From: Candidatus Segatella papionis
GTDB lineage: Bacteria > Bacteroidota > Bacteroidia > Bacteroidales > Bacteroidaceae
Assembly: GCA_002297965.1 (NCBI GenBank)
Contig: DBLF01000081.1
Span: forward strand, 1-30,412
DNA: 30,412 nt
Direction: 5' to 3'
The position numbers and the translations under genes are program-made. The notes beneath the pieces were generated by a model that saw only the letters and a list, made by a program, of their open reading frames with translations, did not search any database and was not told the DNA's origin. Below, piece after piece: positions 8,018 to 16,033 of the stretch (positions are counted from its first letter, which is position 1; every line of letters begins with the position of its first letter).

Positions 8018-8140
8018 TTGATTAGAATTCATAAACTGAACTTTTATTATATCGTGTAAGATTCAATAGGAAATTTATTAGTTAGTATTTAGGTATTGTG
8101 GAGCATTGGCTTGTGAAAGTCGATGCTCTTTTTTCTTTTT
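8018..8140 (+). ncRNA. Candidate small RNA from the ECF-type promoter
   Basis: If the promoter at 7983-8013 is used, transcription from about 8018 to the terminator ending near 8140 gives an RNA of about 120 nt. The body contains no ATG before the terminator stem and no open frame of useful size, so it would be non-coding. No known RNA family was recognised. The alternative is a decayed ECF sigma locus, or a 3' extension of recF with chance promoter similarity. Confidence 0.3.
8101..8140 (+). terminator. Rho-independent terminator
   Basis: GAGCAT...ATGCTC with an inner GGCTT/AAGTC pairing forms a stem at 8101-8128, followed directly by a run of T broken by one C. It is 168 nt after recF, before the promoter of the next lipoprotein gene. 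Confidence 0.8.
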
Positions 8141-8176
8141 TAACGGCTAGGCGACAAATGTCTCGTTTTTTTTTAT

Positions 8177-8184
8177 TAATTTTG
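8177..8184 (+). promoter_or_regulatory. -7 box for the lipoprotein gene
   Basis: TAATTTTG matches TAnnTTTG and lies 20 nt before the ATG at 8205. A run of T precedes it; no clear TTTG -33 box is seen. Confidence 0.55.
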
Positions 8185-8204
8185 TAGCATCAAACAAAAT
8201 AACA

Positions 8205-8828
8205 ATGATGAAACGAATCAATTACATATTTTTGATAACTTTGGTATTAGGAATGATGGTTTCTTGTGCCGAAAAGAAGAAGAGCAATATTATTATTGCG
8301 CCTAAACCAGTGGCGAAAGTTACAAACAAACCAACTCAGAAAATGAGTGAATATGAGCAAGCCAGAGATGTTGAATGGTTGGGGAGCATCTACAAGGTAA
8401 TTGTAAAGCGTACTTCTGATAGTGAATTACCTATCGTAAAGATTGATGATACCAATAAATATTATGATAATAAAATAAGTCTTCGTGTCCTTCGTAAGGA
8501 TGGATCGGAATTTTTCAAACGTATTTTTACCAAATCAGATTTTACGAGTTATCTCGACACTCACACCAAGGAACAAGGGGCACTACTGGGTATTGTGTAT
8601 GTCAAGGCAGAAAGCGACAACTTGCTTTTTGCTGCAAGTGTAGGCTCGCCTGATGTCGCTAGTGATGAGTATGTGCCTATGGTTTTGAAAATATCGCGCT
8701 TCGGGGCTGTTAGTATCACAAAAGACCAATTGCTAGATACGGATTCAGGAGAAGAAACCCCTGAGCACAAGGGGACAAAGAAATACTCATCGAATGAAGA
8801 AGATGACGATGAGGAGGAAGGAGTATAA
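8205..8828 (+). CDS. Hypothetical lipoprotein with acidic C-terminal tail
   Basis: A 207-residue protein with a lipoprotein signal peptide (MKRINYIFLITLVLGMMVSC, lipobox MVSC at about residue 21). The mature part begins Lys-rich (AEKKKSNIIIAPKPVAKV), continues as a mixed alpha/beta domain with DKISLRVLRKDGSEFFKRIF-like strands in outline, and ends in a low-complexity acidic tail (NEEDDDEEEGV). I do not recognise a family. The start is one of two adjacent ATGs at 8205 or 8208. It is monocistronic: promoter box at 8177 and terminator at 8837-8880. Tail charge could bind cations or keep the protein extended, but this is speculation. Confidence 0.8.
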   Translation: MMKRINYIFLITLVLGMMVSCAEKKKSNIIIAPKPVAKVTNKPTQKMSEYEQARDVEWLGSIYKVIVKRTSDSELPIVKIDDTNKYYDNKISLRVLRKDGSEFFKRIFTKSDFTSYLDTHTKEQGALLGIVYVKAESDNLLFAASVGSPDVASDEYVPMVLKISRFGAVSITKDQLLDTDSGEETPEHKGTKKYSSNEEDDDEEEGV

Positions 8829-8836
8829 GCGTAAAT

Positions 8837-8880
8837 ACTCCATATAGACTTTCTTGACAATGCCTATATGGAGTGTTTTT
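8837..8880 (+). terminator. Rho-independent terminator after the lipoprotein gene
   Basis: ACTCCATATAG (8837-8847) pairs perfectly with CTATATGGAGT (8864-8874), followed by GTTTTT. It starts 8 nt after the lipoprotein stop and sits between convergent genes. Confidence 0.88.
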
Positions 8881-8907
8881 GGGTAACCTCTGATTTTCTT
8901 GATAGTA

Positions 8908-9198
8908 TTAGTAAAATCTAACGTCTGCGATAACGTGCGAGCCCACTTGCTCGTTTAGTTGGCGTACTAGGATGGAACGATTCATCGTGAGGTCTGCCCT
9001 TAGAGCAGGATTCTTCAGATTCACAAAGAGGGTCTGGTTTTTAATGAATTTTTCTCCGCAATAGTTGGCTATTGGCTTACCTACTACATTGTCCCAACTA
9101 TCTATCAGACGTTTATGAAGTAATGGAGTTTCCAAACCTTCGTTTCTGAGAAATTCTGGCAGTAACTCTCCTATGGAGCGAACTTTTTTTCTGAACAT
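8908..9198 (-). CDS. DUF721 / DciA-like protein
   Basis: A 96-residue protein of the DUF721 family, whose members include the DciA replicative-helicase operator. Visible: the N-terminal helix SIGELLPEFLRNEGLETPL, then LIDSWDNVVGKPIANYC with the conserved W..VVG, and the KH-like strand pattern LFVNLKNPALRADLTMNR with LR.DL. No membrane segment. In Bacteroidota this gene often sits next to recF; here it is the last gene of a minus-strand run that converges on the lipoprotein after recF. It lies 18 nt downstream of the 5-formyl-THF cyclo-ligase gene. DUF721 family membership is fairly sure; activity as a helicase loader is inference. Confidence 0.85.
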   Translation of the reverse strand: MFRKKVRSIGELLPEFLRNEGLETPLLHKRLIDSWDNVVGKPIANYCGEKFIKNQTLFVNLKNPALRADLTMNRSILVRQLNEQVGSHVIADVRFY

Positions 9199-9216
9199 TT
9201 TCCTTTAAAATTTAAA

Positions 9217-9774
9217 TTAATATGGTTTTTCCAAAGAGAAAATCACTTCATTCATCTTGATGTCTGTTGCCTCTGTAGGTATGTATTCTAGCATTTGAAA
9301 AGGGAAGCATATACCTATTTTATATAGAGAGGGGATTTGTTGTAAGAATCTGTCATAATATCCTTTGCCTCTTCCTAAGCGATTGCCTTCCTTATCAAAT
9401 CCCATGCCTGGGATAATACCCACCTCTATCTCGGAATATCTATTTTTGGGAAAAAGAATTCCTGCGGGTTCCATGATATGGAATGCACCTTCTTTTAGGT
9501 CTTGTTTTCCTGAGTATTCCCTGATTTCCAGATTTTCGGCACCTATGACCACAGGTAGTAATACCTTTTTTCCATTTGCTATCATCTTGTCGATAAAGCT
9601 ATGAGTTTTCACCTCGTCTGGGAGAGAATAATACATTAAGATCGTATGGGCTTTCCGAAAATGATTGTTTTCTGAGAGTTTAGCCAAAACAGAAAGCGAC
9701 AGTTCCTCAAGTTGGCTTGAGGAATACTGTCGCTTTTTGTTTTTTATGATTTTTCTTAAATCTGCTTTTTTCAT
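9217..9774 (-). CDS. 5-formyltetrahydrofolate cyclo-ligase
   Basis: A 185-residue enzyme that converts 5-formyl-THF to 5,10-methenyl-THF using ATP, in cytoplasmic one-carbon metabolism. Diagnostic features are the N-terminal basic helix (KKADLRKIIKNKKRQ), ILMYYSLPDEVKT at about 45-57, LPVV at 73-76, GIIPGMGFDKEGNRLG at 119-134 and the nucleotide-binding RLGRGKGYYDRFL at 132-144. Length matches the family. It starts 2 nt downstream of the S41 protease stop, indicating translational coupling, and lies 18 nt before the DUF721 gene. Confidence 0.95.
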   Translation of the reverse strand: MKKADLRKIIKNKKRQYSSSQLEELSLSVLAKLSENNHFRKAHTILMYYSLPDEVKTHSFIDKMIANGKKVLLPVVIGAENLEIREYSGKQDLKEGAFHIMEPAGILFPKNRYSEIEVGIIPGMGFDKEGNRLGRGKGYYDRFLQQIPSLYKIGICFPFQMLEYIPTEATDIKMNEVIFSLEKPY

Positions 9775-9776
9775 GT

Positions 9777-11510
9777 TTATGCATTTGTCAACATCAAATT
9801 ATTGCTATGCAACGAACGGTAGTTGTATGGTGTGTTGACCATAGCTACCTTCTGTTTCTTGTGCTTAGCCTTGGCTGCTGGTGCCGGTTTCTTTGGGAAA
9901 GCCGCATGGTTCTTGAAGACTTCCAGTGTCTTTTGTATCACAGGATCGTCTTGGTTGATATATTGTGTCCATGCCTGTTCGTCGAGCATATTGTAGATGA
10001 TGCGGCTATCGATGACTCTATCCAAAAGCTTGTGCGACTTCTTGATGAGAAGGTTTCGACGTTTCAAGCCATGTTTGTCTGCATAGGTGACGAATTGCTC
10101 CACCATGTTCTGGCTATCCAGGTAGTCGGCGAGTTGCATCATCTCCTTGAAGTTGTTCAGCTTTGGACGATTGTCGTCGGTATAGGTGAATGCAAATTGT
10201 AGGATGAGTCCACTCATACTAGCCTCCTTGAAGTAAGAGGTCATGCCGAGCGTATCTTCTGGTACGAAGATGTCTGGGGTAATACCACCTCCTCCATATA
10301 CCACACGTCCGATGCTGGTGTGATAAGCCGGACCAGTGTGCTTGATGCTGTCTTGTGAGAAGAATTCTCCATGCTCATAACGAGTGAGGAGATCTTGTTC
10401 GTAGTCTTTGTCATCTCCCAGGGTGTATGGTTTCTGGATGCATCTCCCAGAAGGTGTATAGTAGCGGGCGATGGTGAGACGGATGAGGCTATGATCAGGG
10501 AACTCAATTTGTTGTTGTACCAATCCCTTTCCGAACGAACGGCGACCAATGATGGTGGCACGGTCGTTGTCTTGCATAGCACCTGCGAAGATTTCCGCCG
10601 ATGATGCAGAACCCTCGTTGATGAGTACAACCATTGGAATCTTTTGGTATGAGCCCTTGCCGTCGCTTCGATAGTCTTGGCGTGGTGACTTGCGTCCCTG
10701 TGTATAAACTATCAATCTCTTCTCGGGCAGGAATTCGTTTGCCATATTCACGGCCGCTGCCAGATAGCCACCTGAGTTGTCACGCAAGTCGATACATAGG
10801 TTGTTAAATCCCTGTTGTGAGAGTTTGGCGAGGGCGATAAGCATCTCTGGATATGTGTTCTCGCCAAAATTCTTGATGCGGATATAGCCTGTGTTGTCGT
10901 CGAGCATATAAGCGGCTGTGACACTCTTGGTAGGTATTTCACCACGGGTCACGGTGAAGGTTTGTACCTTCTTGCTGCCATAGCGGATGACTCCTATTTT
11001 TACCTTGGTATCCTTAGGTCCCTTCAAGCGATGCATGGCTTCCTGATTGGTGACAATCTTGCCTACAAAAGGCTTACCATCCACGGCTACGATTTTGTCG
11101 CCTGCTAGTAATCCCGCTTTTTCAGCAGGACCGTTCTGAATCACATTCTGCACATGGATGGTGTCATCACGAATCACAAATTCAATTCCAACACCTGAGA
11201 ACGAACCTTTGAGGTCGTCGGTGGCTTGAGCTGCATCCTTCGCACTGATATATACAGAGTGAGGGTCCAACTCGGCAAGAATCTGCGGTATCGCCTTATC
11301 TACCAACGAATCAATGTTCACGGCATCCACATATTGGTCGTCGATAAGGTGGAGCAAGTTGTTCAAACGATTGCTTCCACTATTGATGACGTTCAGACGG
11401 TTGCCGGAGAAATGATTCGAGAAGAATGTGCCGATGATGATGCCTATCACGACGCAGATCGCCATGATAAAAGGCATAAACCGATTGGTCTTATTCTTGT
11501 TCATATTCAT
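9777..11510 (-). CDS. S41 family C-terminal processing peptidase (CtpA-like)
   Basis: A 577-residue exported protease with an N-terminal anchor (about residues 12-30, FMPFIMAICVVIGIIIGTFF). A PDZ domain follows (about 90-180: GSFSGVGIEFVIRDD, GPAEKAGLLAGDKIVAVDG), then the S41 catalytic core with the nucleophile Ser in NEGSASSAEIFAGA (about residue 302) and the general-base Lys in RRSFGKGLVQ (about 327), so the Ser-Lys dyad is intact. A C-terminal helical extension ends in a Lys/Ala-rich stretch. Such enzymes trim exported proteins at the C-terminus. The ATG at 11510 is followed by a second at 11504. It lies downstream of the dCMP deaminase with a 72-nt gap containing a hairpin. Confidence 0.93.
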   Translation of the reverse strand: MNMNKNKTNRFMPFIMAICVVIGIIIGTFFSNHFSGNRLNVINSGSNRLNNLLHLIDDQYVDAVNIDSLVDKAIPQILAELDPHSVYISAKDAAQATDDLKGSFSGVGIEFVIRDDTIHVQNVIQNGPAEKAGLLAGDKIVAVDGKPFVGKIVTNQEAMHRLKGPKDTKVKIGVIRYGSKKVQTFTVTRGEIPTKSVTAAYMLDDNTGYIRIKNFGENTYPEMLIALAKLSQQGFNNLCIDLRDNSGGYLAAAVNMANEFLPEKRLIVYTQGRKSPRQDYRSDGKGSYQKIPMVVLINEGSASSAEIFAGAMQDNDRATIIGRRSFGKGLVQQQIEFPDHSLIRLTIARYYTPSGRCIQKPYTLGDDKDYEQDLLTRYEHGEFFSQDSIKHTGPAYHTSIGRVVYGGGGITPDIFVPEDTLGMTSYFKEASMSGLILQFAFTYTDDNRPKLNNFKEMMQLADYLDSQNMVEQFVTYADKHGLKRRNLLIKKSHKLLDRVIDSRIIYNMLDEQAWTQYINQDDPVIQKTLEVFKNHAAFPKKPAPAAKAKHKKQKVAMVNTPYNYRSLHSNNLMLTNA

Positions 11511-11546
11511 AACTTAACTAACTTTATACTAACATATCTATCTTGG

Positions 11547-11576
11547 TTCCTCGAGGCTTGCTATTGCCCCGAGGAA
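11547..11576 (-). other. Intercistronic hairpin between dCMP deaminase and protease genes
   Basis: TTCCTCG-A-GGC (11547-11557) pairs with GCC-C-CGAGGAA (11566-11576), a stem of 10 pairs with one A/C mismatch and an 8-nt loop. On the minus strand it is not followed by a T run, so it is not a normal terminator. It could be an mRNA processing or stability element. Confidence 0.4.
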
Positions 11577-11582
11577 TCTTCT

Positions 11583-12023
11583 TTATCTATTTTCTTCATC
11601 AGGATTGAGATACTCCACTTTGATGCCTGCTCTCTTCAATAGGTCAAGGCCATCGGTGAGTCGGTATTTCTCGGCATAAACTACACGCTTGATGCCTGCT
11701 TGGATGATGAGCTTAGAACACTCGATACAAGGGGAGGCGGTGACATAGAGTGTACTGCCTTCGCTGTTGTTGCTGCTTCTAGCCAACTTGGTGATGGCGT
11801 TTGCTTCTGCATGGAGAACGTAAGGCTTGGTGACACCGTTCTCCTCACAGATATTCTCGAATCCACTCGGTGTTCCGTTGTATCCATCACTGATGATCAT
11901 CTTCTCCTTCACTACCAAGGCTCCCACCTGTCGGCGTTTGCAATAGCTGTTTTCTGCCCAGATGCGAGCCATTCGCAAATAGCGAAGGTCCAGTTTCTTT
12001 TGTTTCGAAAGATTGTTCTCCAT
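11583..12023 (-). CDS. dCMP deaminase / cytidine deaminase-like zinc enzyme
   Basis: A 146-residue zinc deaminase with the complete active site: HAEANAI (His71, proton-shuttling Glu73) and SPCIECSKLI (Cys99, Cys102). The early WAENSYCKRRQVGALVV and SDGYNGTPSG segments are typical of deoxycytidylate deaminases (ComEB/DCD type), which make dUMP from dCMP for thymidylate synthesis. An upstream open frame of 49 codons runs to 12170 and would overlap the M3 peptidase gene; its sequence is basic and unlike the family, so I chose the ATG at 12023. It lies 82 nt downstream of the peptidase gene. Confidence 0.93.
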   Translation of the reverse strand: MENNLSKQKKLDLRYLRMARIWAENSYCKRRQVGALVVKEKMIISDGYNGTPSGFENICEENGVTKPYVLHAEANAITKLARSSNNSEGSTLYVTASPCIECSKLIIQAGIKRVVYAEKYRLTDGLDLLKRAGIKVEYLNPDEENR

Positions 12024-12105
12024 TTTCTTTTTTATTATTTTAATGGATGTAAAATTCCTGTTTGGCGGATGTTTAACTCTTGCTTCAAACTTCCTCTTCC
12101 ATCTC

Positions 12106-14226
12106 TTAACTTCTAACTTTCTTGATTTCGTTGCGTTCGAGCAAGGCATCGATGGTAGGCTCTTGTCCACGGAATCTCTTGTAGAGAGTCATTGGATGTT
12201 CGGTGCCACCCTTTGACAAGATGTTGTCTCTGAAGCTCTGAGCGGTAGCTCGGTCAAAGATGCCATTTTTCTTGAATACACTGAAAGCGTCGGCATCGAG
12301 TACCTCTGCCCATTTGTAGCTGTAATATCCTGCGGCATAGCCACCTGCCATGATGTGTGAGAACTGTACTGTCATACAAGTCTCCTTCAGCTGTGGCAGA
12401 ATCATCGCTTCTTTCCATGCTTCCTTCTCGAATGGAATGATGTCGTCGTTGAATGGCTTCATTTGTGTATAATATGCCATGTCGAGCAATCCGAAACTTA
12501 CCTGTCGAAGACAAGCGTATGCTGCCATGAAATTGCGACTCTTCACAATACGTTCGATGAGTTCGTCAGGCAATGGTTCGCCTGTTTTGTAATGGAAAGC
12601 GAAGGTGCGAAGAAAGTCTTTTTCGATGGCGTAATTCTCCATAAACTGGGATGGTAACTCCACGAAATCCCACCAGACATTGGTGCCAGAGAGACTTTCG
12701 AAGCGGGTGTTGGCAAACATGCCGTGGAGGCTATGACCGAACTCATGCAGGAATGTCTCCACCTCGCCCAATGTCAGGAGAGCTGGTTTTTCTGCTGTTG
12801 GCTTGGTAAAGTTCATCACCACGCTTACATGAGGACGCACATTGTTGCCCTTATGGTCTATCCATTGTCCCTGAAATTCTGTCATCCAAGCTCCGCCCTG
12901 CTTGCCCTTGCGAGGAAAGAAATCAGCATAGAATACAGCAAGATAGCTACCGTCCTTGTCGAATACTTCGTATGCCTTGACATCTGGATGATATACAGGA
13001 ATCTCCTTATTCTCCTTAAAGGTAATGCCATAGAGTTTGTTGGCAAGTCCGAAAACGCCGTCTATCACTTTGTCGAGCTGGAAGTATGGGCGGAGCATCT
13101 CTGCGTCGAGGTTGTATTTCTCCATTTGGAGTTTATGGGAATAGAAACCGAAGTCCCATGGCTTGATGTCGAAGTCGGCGCCTTCTATTTTTTTTGCGAG
13201 TGCTTTTACTTCCTCTGTCTCCTTGACAGCTGTAGGCTTATAAGCTGTGATAAGGTCGTTCAAAAGTTTATATACATTTTCTGTGTTGCTCGCCATACGG
13301 TGGCGAAGCACATAGTTGGCGTATGTCTCGAAGCCTAGCAACTGTGCCAACTCGCGTCTTAAGTTGACCAAACGCTTGCAGATGTCCAAGTTGTTCTGTT
13401 CGTTGTCGTGCGTACACACAGTGTTACGAGCCATATACATCTGCTTGCGAAGCTCACGTTGGGTGGAATAGGTCATAAAAGGCGAATAGCTTGGATAATC
13501 GAGTGTGAATATCCATCCTTCTTCTTTTTTCTCTTGTGCGGTATGTGCTGCGGCAGCGATGGCAGTCTCTGGGAGTCCGTCAAGCTGTGCCTTGTCGGTG
13601 ATATGCAGGATAAACGCCTTGTTCTCCTTCAATAGGTTCTGCGAGAACTGTAGAGTGAGCATACTGGCTTCCTCGGTGAGTTTACGAAGTTTCTCCTTGC
13701 CTTCCTCGTCAAGGAGGGCACCGCTGCGAACGAATCCGTCGTAGCTGGTATCGAGAAGCATCTTTTCTTCTGGTGTAAGTTCTCTATTTGGATGGTCGTG
13801 AACAAACTTGATACGCTCGAAGAGTTTCTTGTTGAGTGTTACATCATTGGTATGTTTGGTAAGAATAGGACTCATCTTTTGTGCCAACTCTTCCATCTCG
13901 TTGCATGTCTCTGCGCTCATCATACAAGAGAATACGTTGGATACACGGCTCAAGAGGTCGTAATAGTGTTCGCCTTTTTCAGTATCCACACGCGCTATGG
14001 TGTTCTCGAAGGTAGGCTCAGCAGGATCGTTTACAATCTTGTCGGTAGCCTCGTCATCACGGCGGATACCCTCCATGAATGCCTCCTCATAGTCGCTGAG
14101 TTGAATGCGGTCGAATGGGGCAGTGTTGTGTGGAGTACCATAAGGCAAGAAGAAAGGATTAACTCTCTTCTCTCCACAGTTTTCGTTTATGTTCTTTTCT
14201 GTATTCTTGTTTATGTTGTCTTGCAT
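12106..14226 (-). CDS. M3 family oligopeptidase (peptidyl-dipeptidase Dcp-like)
   Basis: A 706-residue zinc metallopeptidase of thimet-oligopeptidase/Dcp length. The zinc motif HEFGHSLHGMF lies at about residue 491, preceded by LGEVETFLHEF as is usual in M3; the downstream Glu ligand lies in NVWWDFVELPSQFMEN. The N-terminus (NPFFLPYGTPHNTAPFDRI) starts directly with the conserved Bacteroidales core after a polar Asn/Lys stretch. No signal peptide is clear, so it is probably cytoplasmic and degrades short peptides. It lies 11 nt downstream of the Crp/Fnr regulator gene, implying co-transcription. Confidence 0.94.
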   Translation of the reverse strand: MQDNINKNTEKNINENCGEKRVNPFFLPYGTPHNTAPFDRIQLSDYEEAFMEGIRRDDEATDKIVNDPAEPTFENTIARVDTEKGEHYYDLLSRVSNVFSCMMSAETCNEMEELAQKMSPILTKHTNDVTLNKKLFERIKFVHDHPNRELTPEEKMLLDTSYDGFVRSGALLDEEGKEKLRKLTEEASMLTLQFSQNLLKENKAFILHITDKAQLDGLPETAIAAAAHTAQEKKEEGWIFTLDYPSYSPFMTYSTQRELRKQMYMARNTVCTHDNEQNNLDICKRLVNLRRELAQLLGFETYANYVLRHRMASNTENVYKLLNDLITAYKPTAVKETEEVKALAKKIEGADFDIKPWDFGFYSHKLQMEKYNLDAEMLRPYFQLDKVIDGVFGLANKLYGITFKENKEIPVYHPDVKAYEVFDKDGSYLAVFYADFFPRKGKQGGAWMTEFQGQWIDHKGNNVRPHVSVVMNFTKPTAEKPALLTLGEVETFLHEFGHSLHGMFANTRFESLSGTNVWWDFVELPSQFMENYAIEKDFLRTFAFHYKTGEPLPDELIERIVKSRNFMAAYACLRQVSFGLLDMAYYTQMKPFNDDIIPFEKEAWKEAMILPQLKETCMTVQFSHIMAGGYAAGYYSYKWAEVLDADAFSVFKKNGIFDRATAQSFRDNILSKGGTEHPMTLYKRFRGQEPTIDALLERNEIKKVRS

Positions 14227-14237
14227 AATGTTGTTTT

Positions 14238-14912
14238 TTATCGATTAATTAATTTTTCGAGTGCTGGGATATGGATCCGTCCTCTGTATAGGTTCATGAG
14301 CTTCTTCGCTTGCATCTCGTTGAGAGCGTTAGATACATAGATGCGTTTTACGTTCATCTCTGCAGCCAGTCGGGTCATTTTGATGTAGATGAGCTTTTCG
14401 CCTGCAGGGCGAAGGCAGCGGCTCTCGAAGAATCTGGTGATGCGCTCACATAAATCCTTTGGGGAAACCCGAAAAAGACGACGATTGTTCTTCTGGGTCT
14501 GGGTGGAGATGATGTTGAGCAGGTTGATGCGGAATATTTCATACCTATCCGATAGCTTTCGTATTTCCGGCTTTCCGATGCTCATCAGGCTACAGTCGCT
14601 TTTTGCGGTGTAGGTGTGGGTGAAGTGTTGGTTGAATCCGAAGAGGCACTCTAGCTGGAATGCTTCTGGAGCCTTGATGTCTTCTTCTATGCGATACCCA
14701 TGGTCGTCTGCTTCGGTGATGACGTTCAGCTCTCCTGTCAGGAGAAAATACAGGCGTTGACAAGGCTCGCCTTCTTGGGCGATGGTGTCCCCTGCTTCTA
14801 CTTTCTTGAAATCGAACTTTGTGTGACCTGCAACTTCCAACAGGTCGCTTCGGCTCATTCCCAGGAATAATGGCAGGTTCAGGAGATTGTCGTATAGTCT
14901 GTCTTCTTGCAT
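14238..14912 (-). CDS. Crp/Fnr family transcriptional regulator
   Basis: A 224-residue regulator. Residues about 15-115 form the cyclic-nucleotide-binding-like beta barrel (FKKVEAGDTIAQEGEPCQRL, FLLTGELNVI), then a long dimerisation helix, and a C-terminal winged helix (MTRLAAEMNVKRIYVSNALN, then LMNLYRGRIHI). No N-terminal Fnr-type Cys cluster is present, so it is not an iron-sulphur sensor. The ligand cannot be told. It sits between ApbE (39 nt) and the M3 peptidase (11 nt) in the same direction; targets unknown. Confidence 0.9.
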   Translation of the reverse strand: MQEDRLYDNLLNLPLFLGMSRSDLLEVAGHTKFDFKKVEAGDTIAQEGEPCQRLYFLLTGELNVITEADDHGYRIEEDIKAPEAFQLECLFGFNQHFTHTYTAKSDCSLMSIGKPEIRKLSDRYEIFRINLLNIISTQTQKNNRRLFRVSPKDLCERITRFFESRCLRPAGEKLIYIKMTRLAAEMNVKRIYVSNALNEMQAKKLMNLYRGRIHIPALEKLINR

Positions 14913-14951
14913 TGTTTGTTGTTATTTTTCGCAGAGCTTGTGTCTTCTTTT

Positions 14952-15971
14952 TTATGGATTCAGTAGTTTCTGCTCCATATTGGGGGAGTACCATACTTTA
15001 TTGTTTCCCTTCTCATCGGCATAGATGAGATAAGCACAAAGTTCTGAATGTTTCTTAAGAACCTTCTTAGCTTCTTCCATCCCCATCACCATAAATGATG
15101 TGGCGTAAGCATCGGCTGTGGCGCAATTCTTGGCGAGCACAGTGGCTGAAAGTATGCTGTGCTGCACGGGATAGCCCGTCTTTGGGTCGATGGTGTGGGC
15201 ATATTTCTTGCCATTCTTATAGTAGAAGTTGCGATAATTGCCGCTGGTAGCCATTGCGATGTCTGTGACTTCCAAAATGTCTTGAAGCTCGTTGTTGGTG
15301 TTGAGTGAGTCATCGGTTGGCTTGTTGATGCCTATATGCCAAGGCTTCTGTTTGTCACTGATACCGCTTACCACCACTTCACCGCCAATTTCCACCATGA
15401 AGTTTTTCACGCCTTTTGCTTTCAGAAATTTGGCAACCACATCGCTTCCATATCCTTTAGCGATGGCGGAACAATCGAGCATGGTCTTTGGATTTTCCTT
15501 GACCACCTGCTTGTTGCTGAGCTTCACCGTTTGATATCCGATAAAGCTTCGGATGCTGTCGATGGCGTTCTTGCTTGGAGTAACGCCTTTCTTGAATCCG
15601 AATCCCCATAGATTTACCAGTGGGGCGACGGTGATGTCGAAAGCTCCGTTGGTCTCCTTGGAGATGCTTTCTGCCAGGTTAAACACATCATAGAACATAC
15701 TATCTACCATAACCCTTTCGTTGCGATTGATGTGGGAGATGATGGAGGTCTTGTTGAAAGGTGAGAGTGATTGATCCACCTTTTTCAATTCTGCCTCAAT
15801 GCCATCCTTGTAGTTGGTGCTGCTTTCGTAGGTGATGTGATAGACTGTGCCAAACACGAATCCTTCATCGTGCTGATATACCGGGTCGCTATTCTTGTGG
15901 ATGATGATGTAGCTACCTATGATCAAGAACAGCAGGAAGGGGATTTGCCATATCAGTTTCTTTTTATTCAT
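14952..15971 (-). CDS. apbE: FAD:protein FMN transferase
   Basis: A 339-residue ApbE-family enzyme that attaches FMN to Thr residues of exported flavoproteins such as RnfG and NqrB/C subunits, using FAD and Mg. Family motifs are in order: FGTVYHITYE, LSPFNKTSIISHINRN, FDITVAPLVNLWGFG, MLDCSAIAKGYGSDVV, FMVEIGGEVVVSG, HTIDPKTGYPV and the metal-binding CATADAYATSFMVMGMEEA. An N-terminal hydrophobic helix (about 6-25) anchors or exports it; there is no lipobox Cys. It lies 62 nt downstream of the DUF6048 gene and 39 nt before the Crp/Fnr gene. Confidence 0.95.
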   Translation of the reverse strand: MNKKKLIWQIPFLLFLIIGSYIIIHKNSDPVYQHDEGFVFGTVYHITYESSTNYKDGIEAELKKVDQSLSPFNKTSIISHINRNERVMVDSMFYDVFNLAESISKETNGAFDITVAPLVNLWGFGFKKGVTPSKNAIDSIRSFIGYQTVKLSNKQVVKENPKTMLDCSAIAKGYGSDVVAKFLKAKGVKNFMVEIGGEVVVSGISDKQKPWHIGINKPTDDSLNTNNELQDILEVTDIAMATSGNYRNFYYKNGKKYAHTIDPKTGYPVQHSILSATVLAKNCATADAYATSFMVMGMEEAKKVLKKHSELCAYLIYADEKGNNKVWYSPNMEQKLLNP

Positions 15972-16033
15972 ATCTTATCTTTTCTTTTTAGGTTACAAGT
16001 GTCTCATCTTGTTTGTCAGGATACGCTTGCTGC

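Noticed and set aside
11547..11576. Terminator between dCMP deaminase and S41 protease
   Set aside because: No T run follows the stem on the minus strand, so it is listed only as a hairpin.
12024..12170. N-terminal extension of the dCMP deaminase
   Set aside because: It would overlap the M3 peptidase gene; its basic sequence is unlike the family and the ATG at 12023 gives the normal length.
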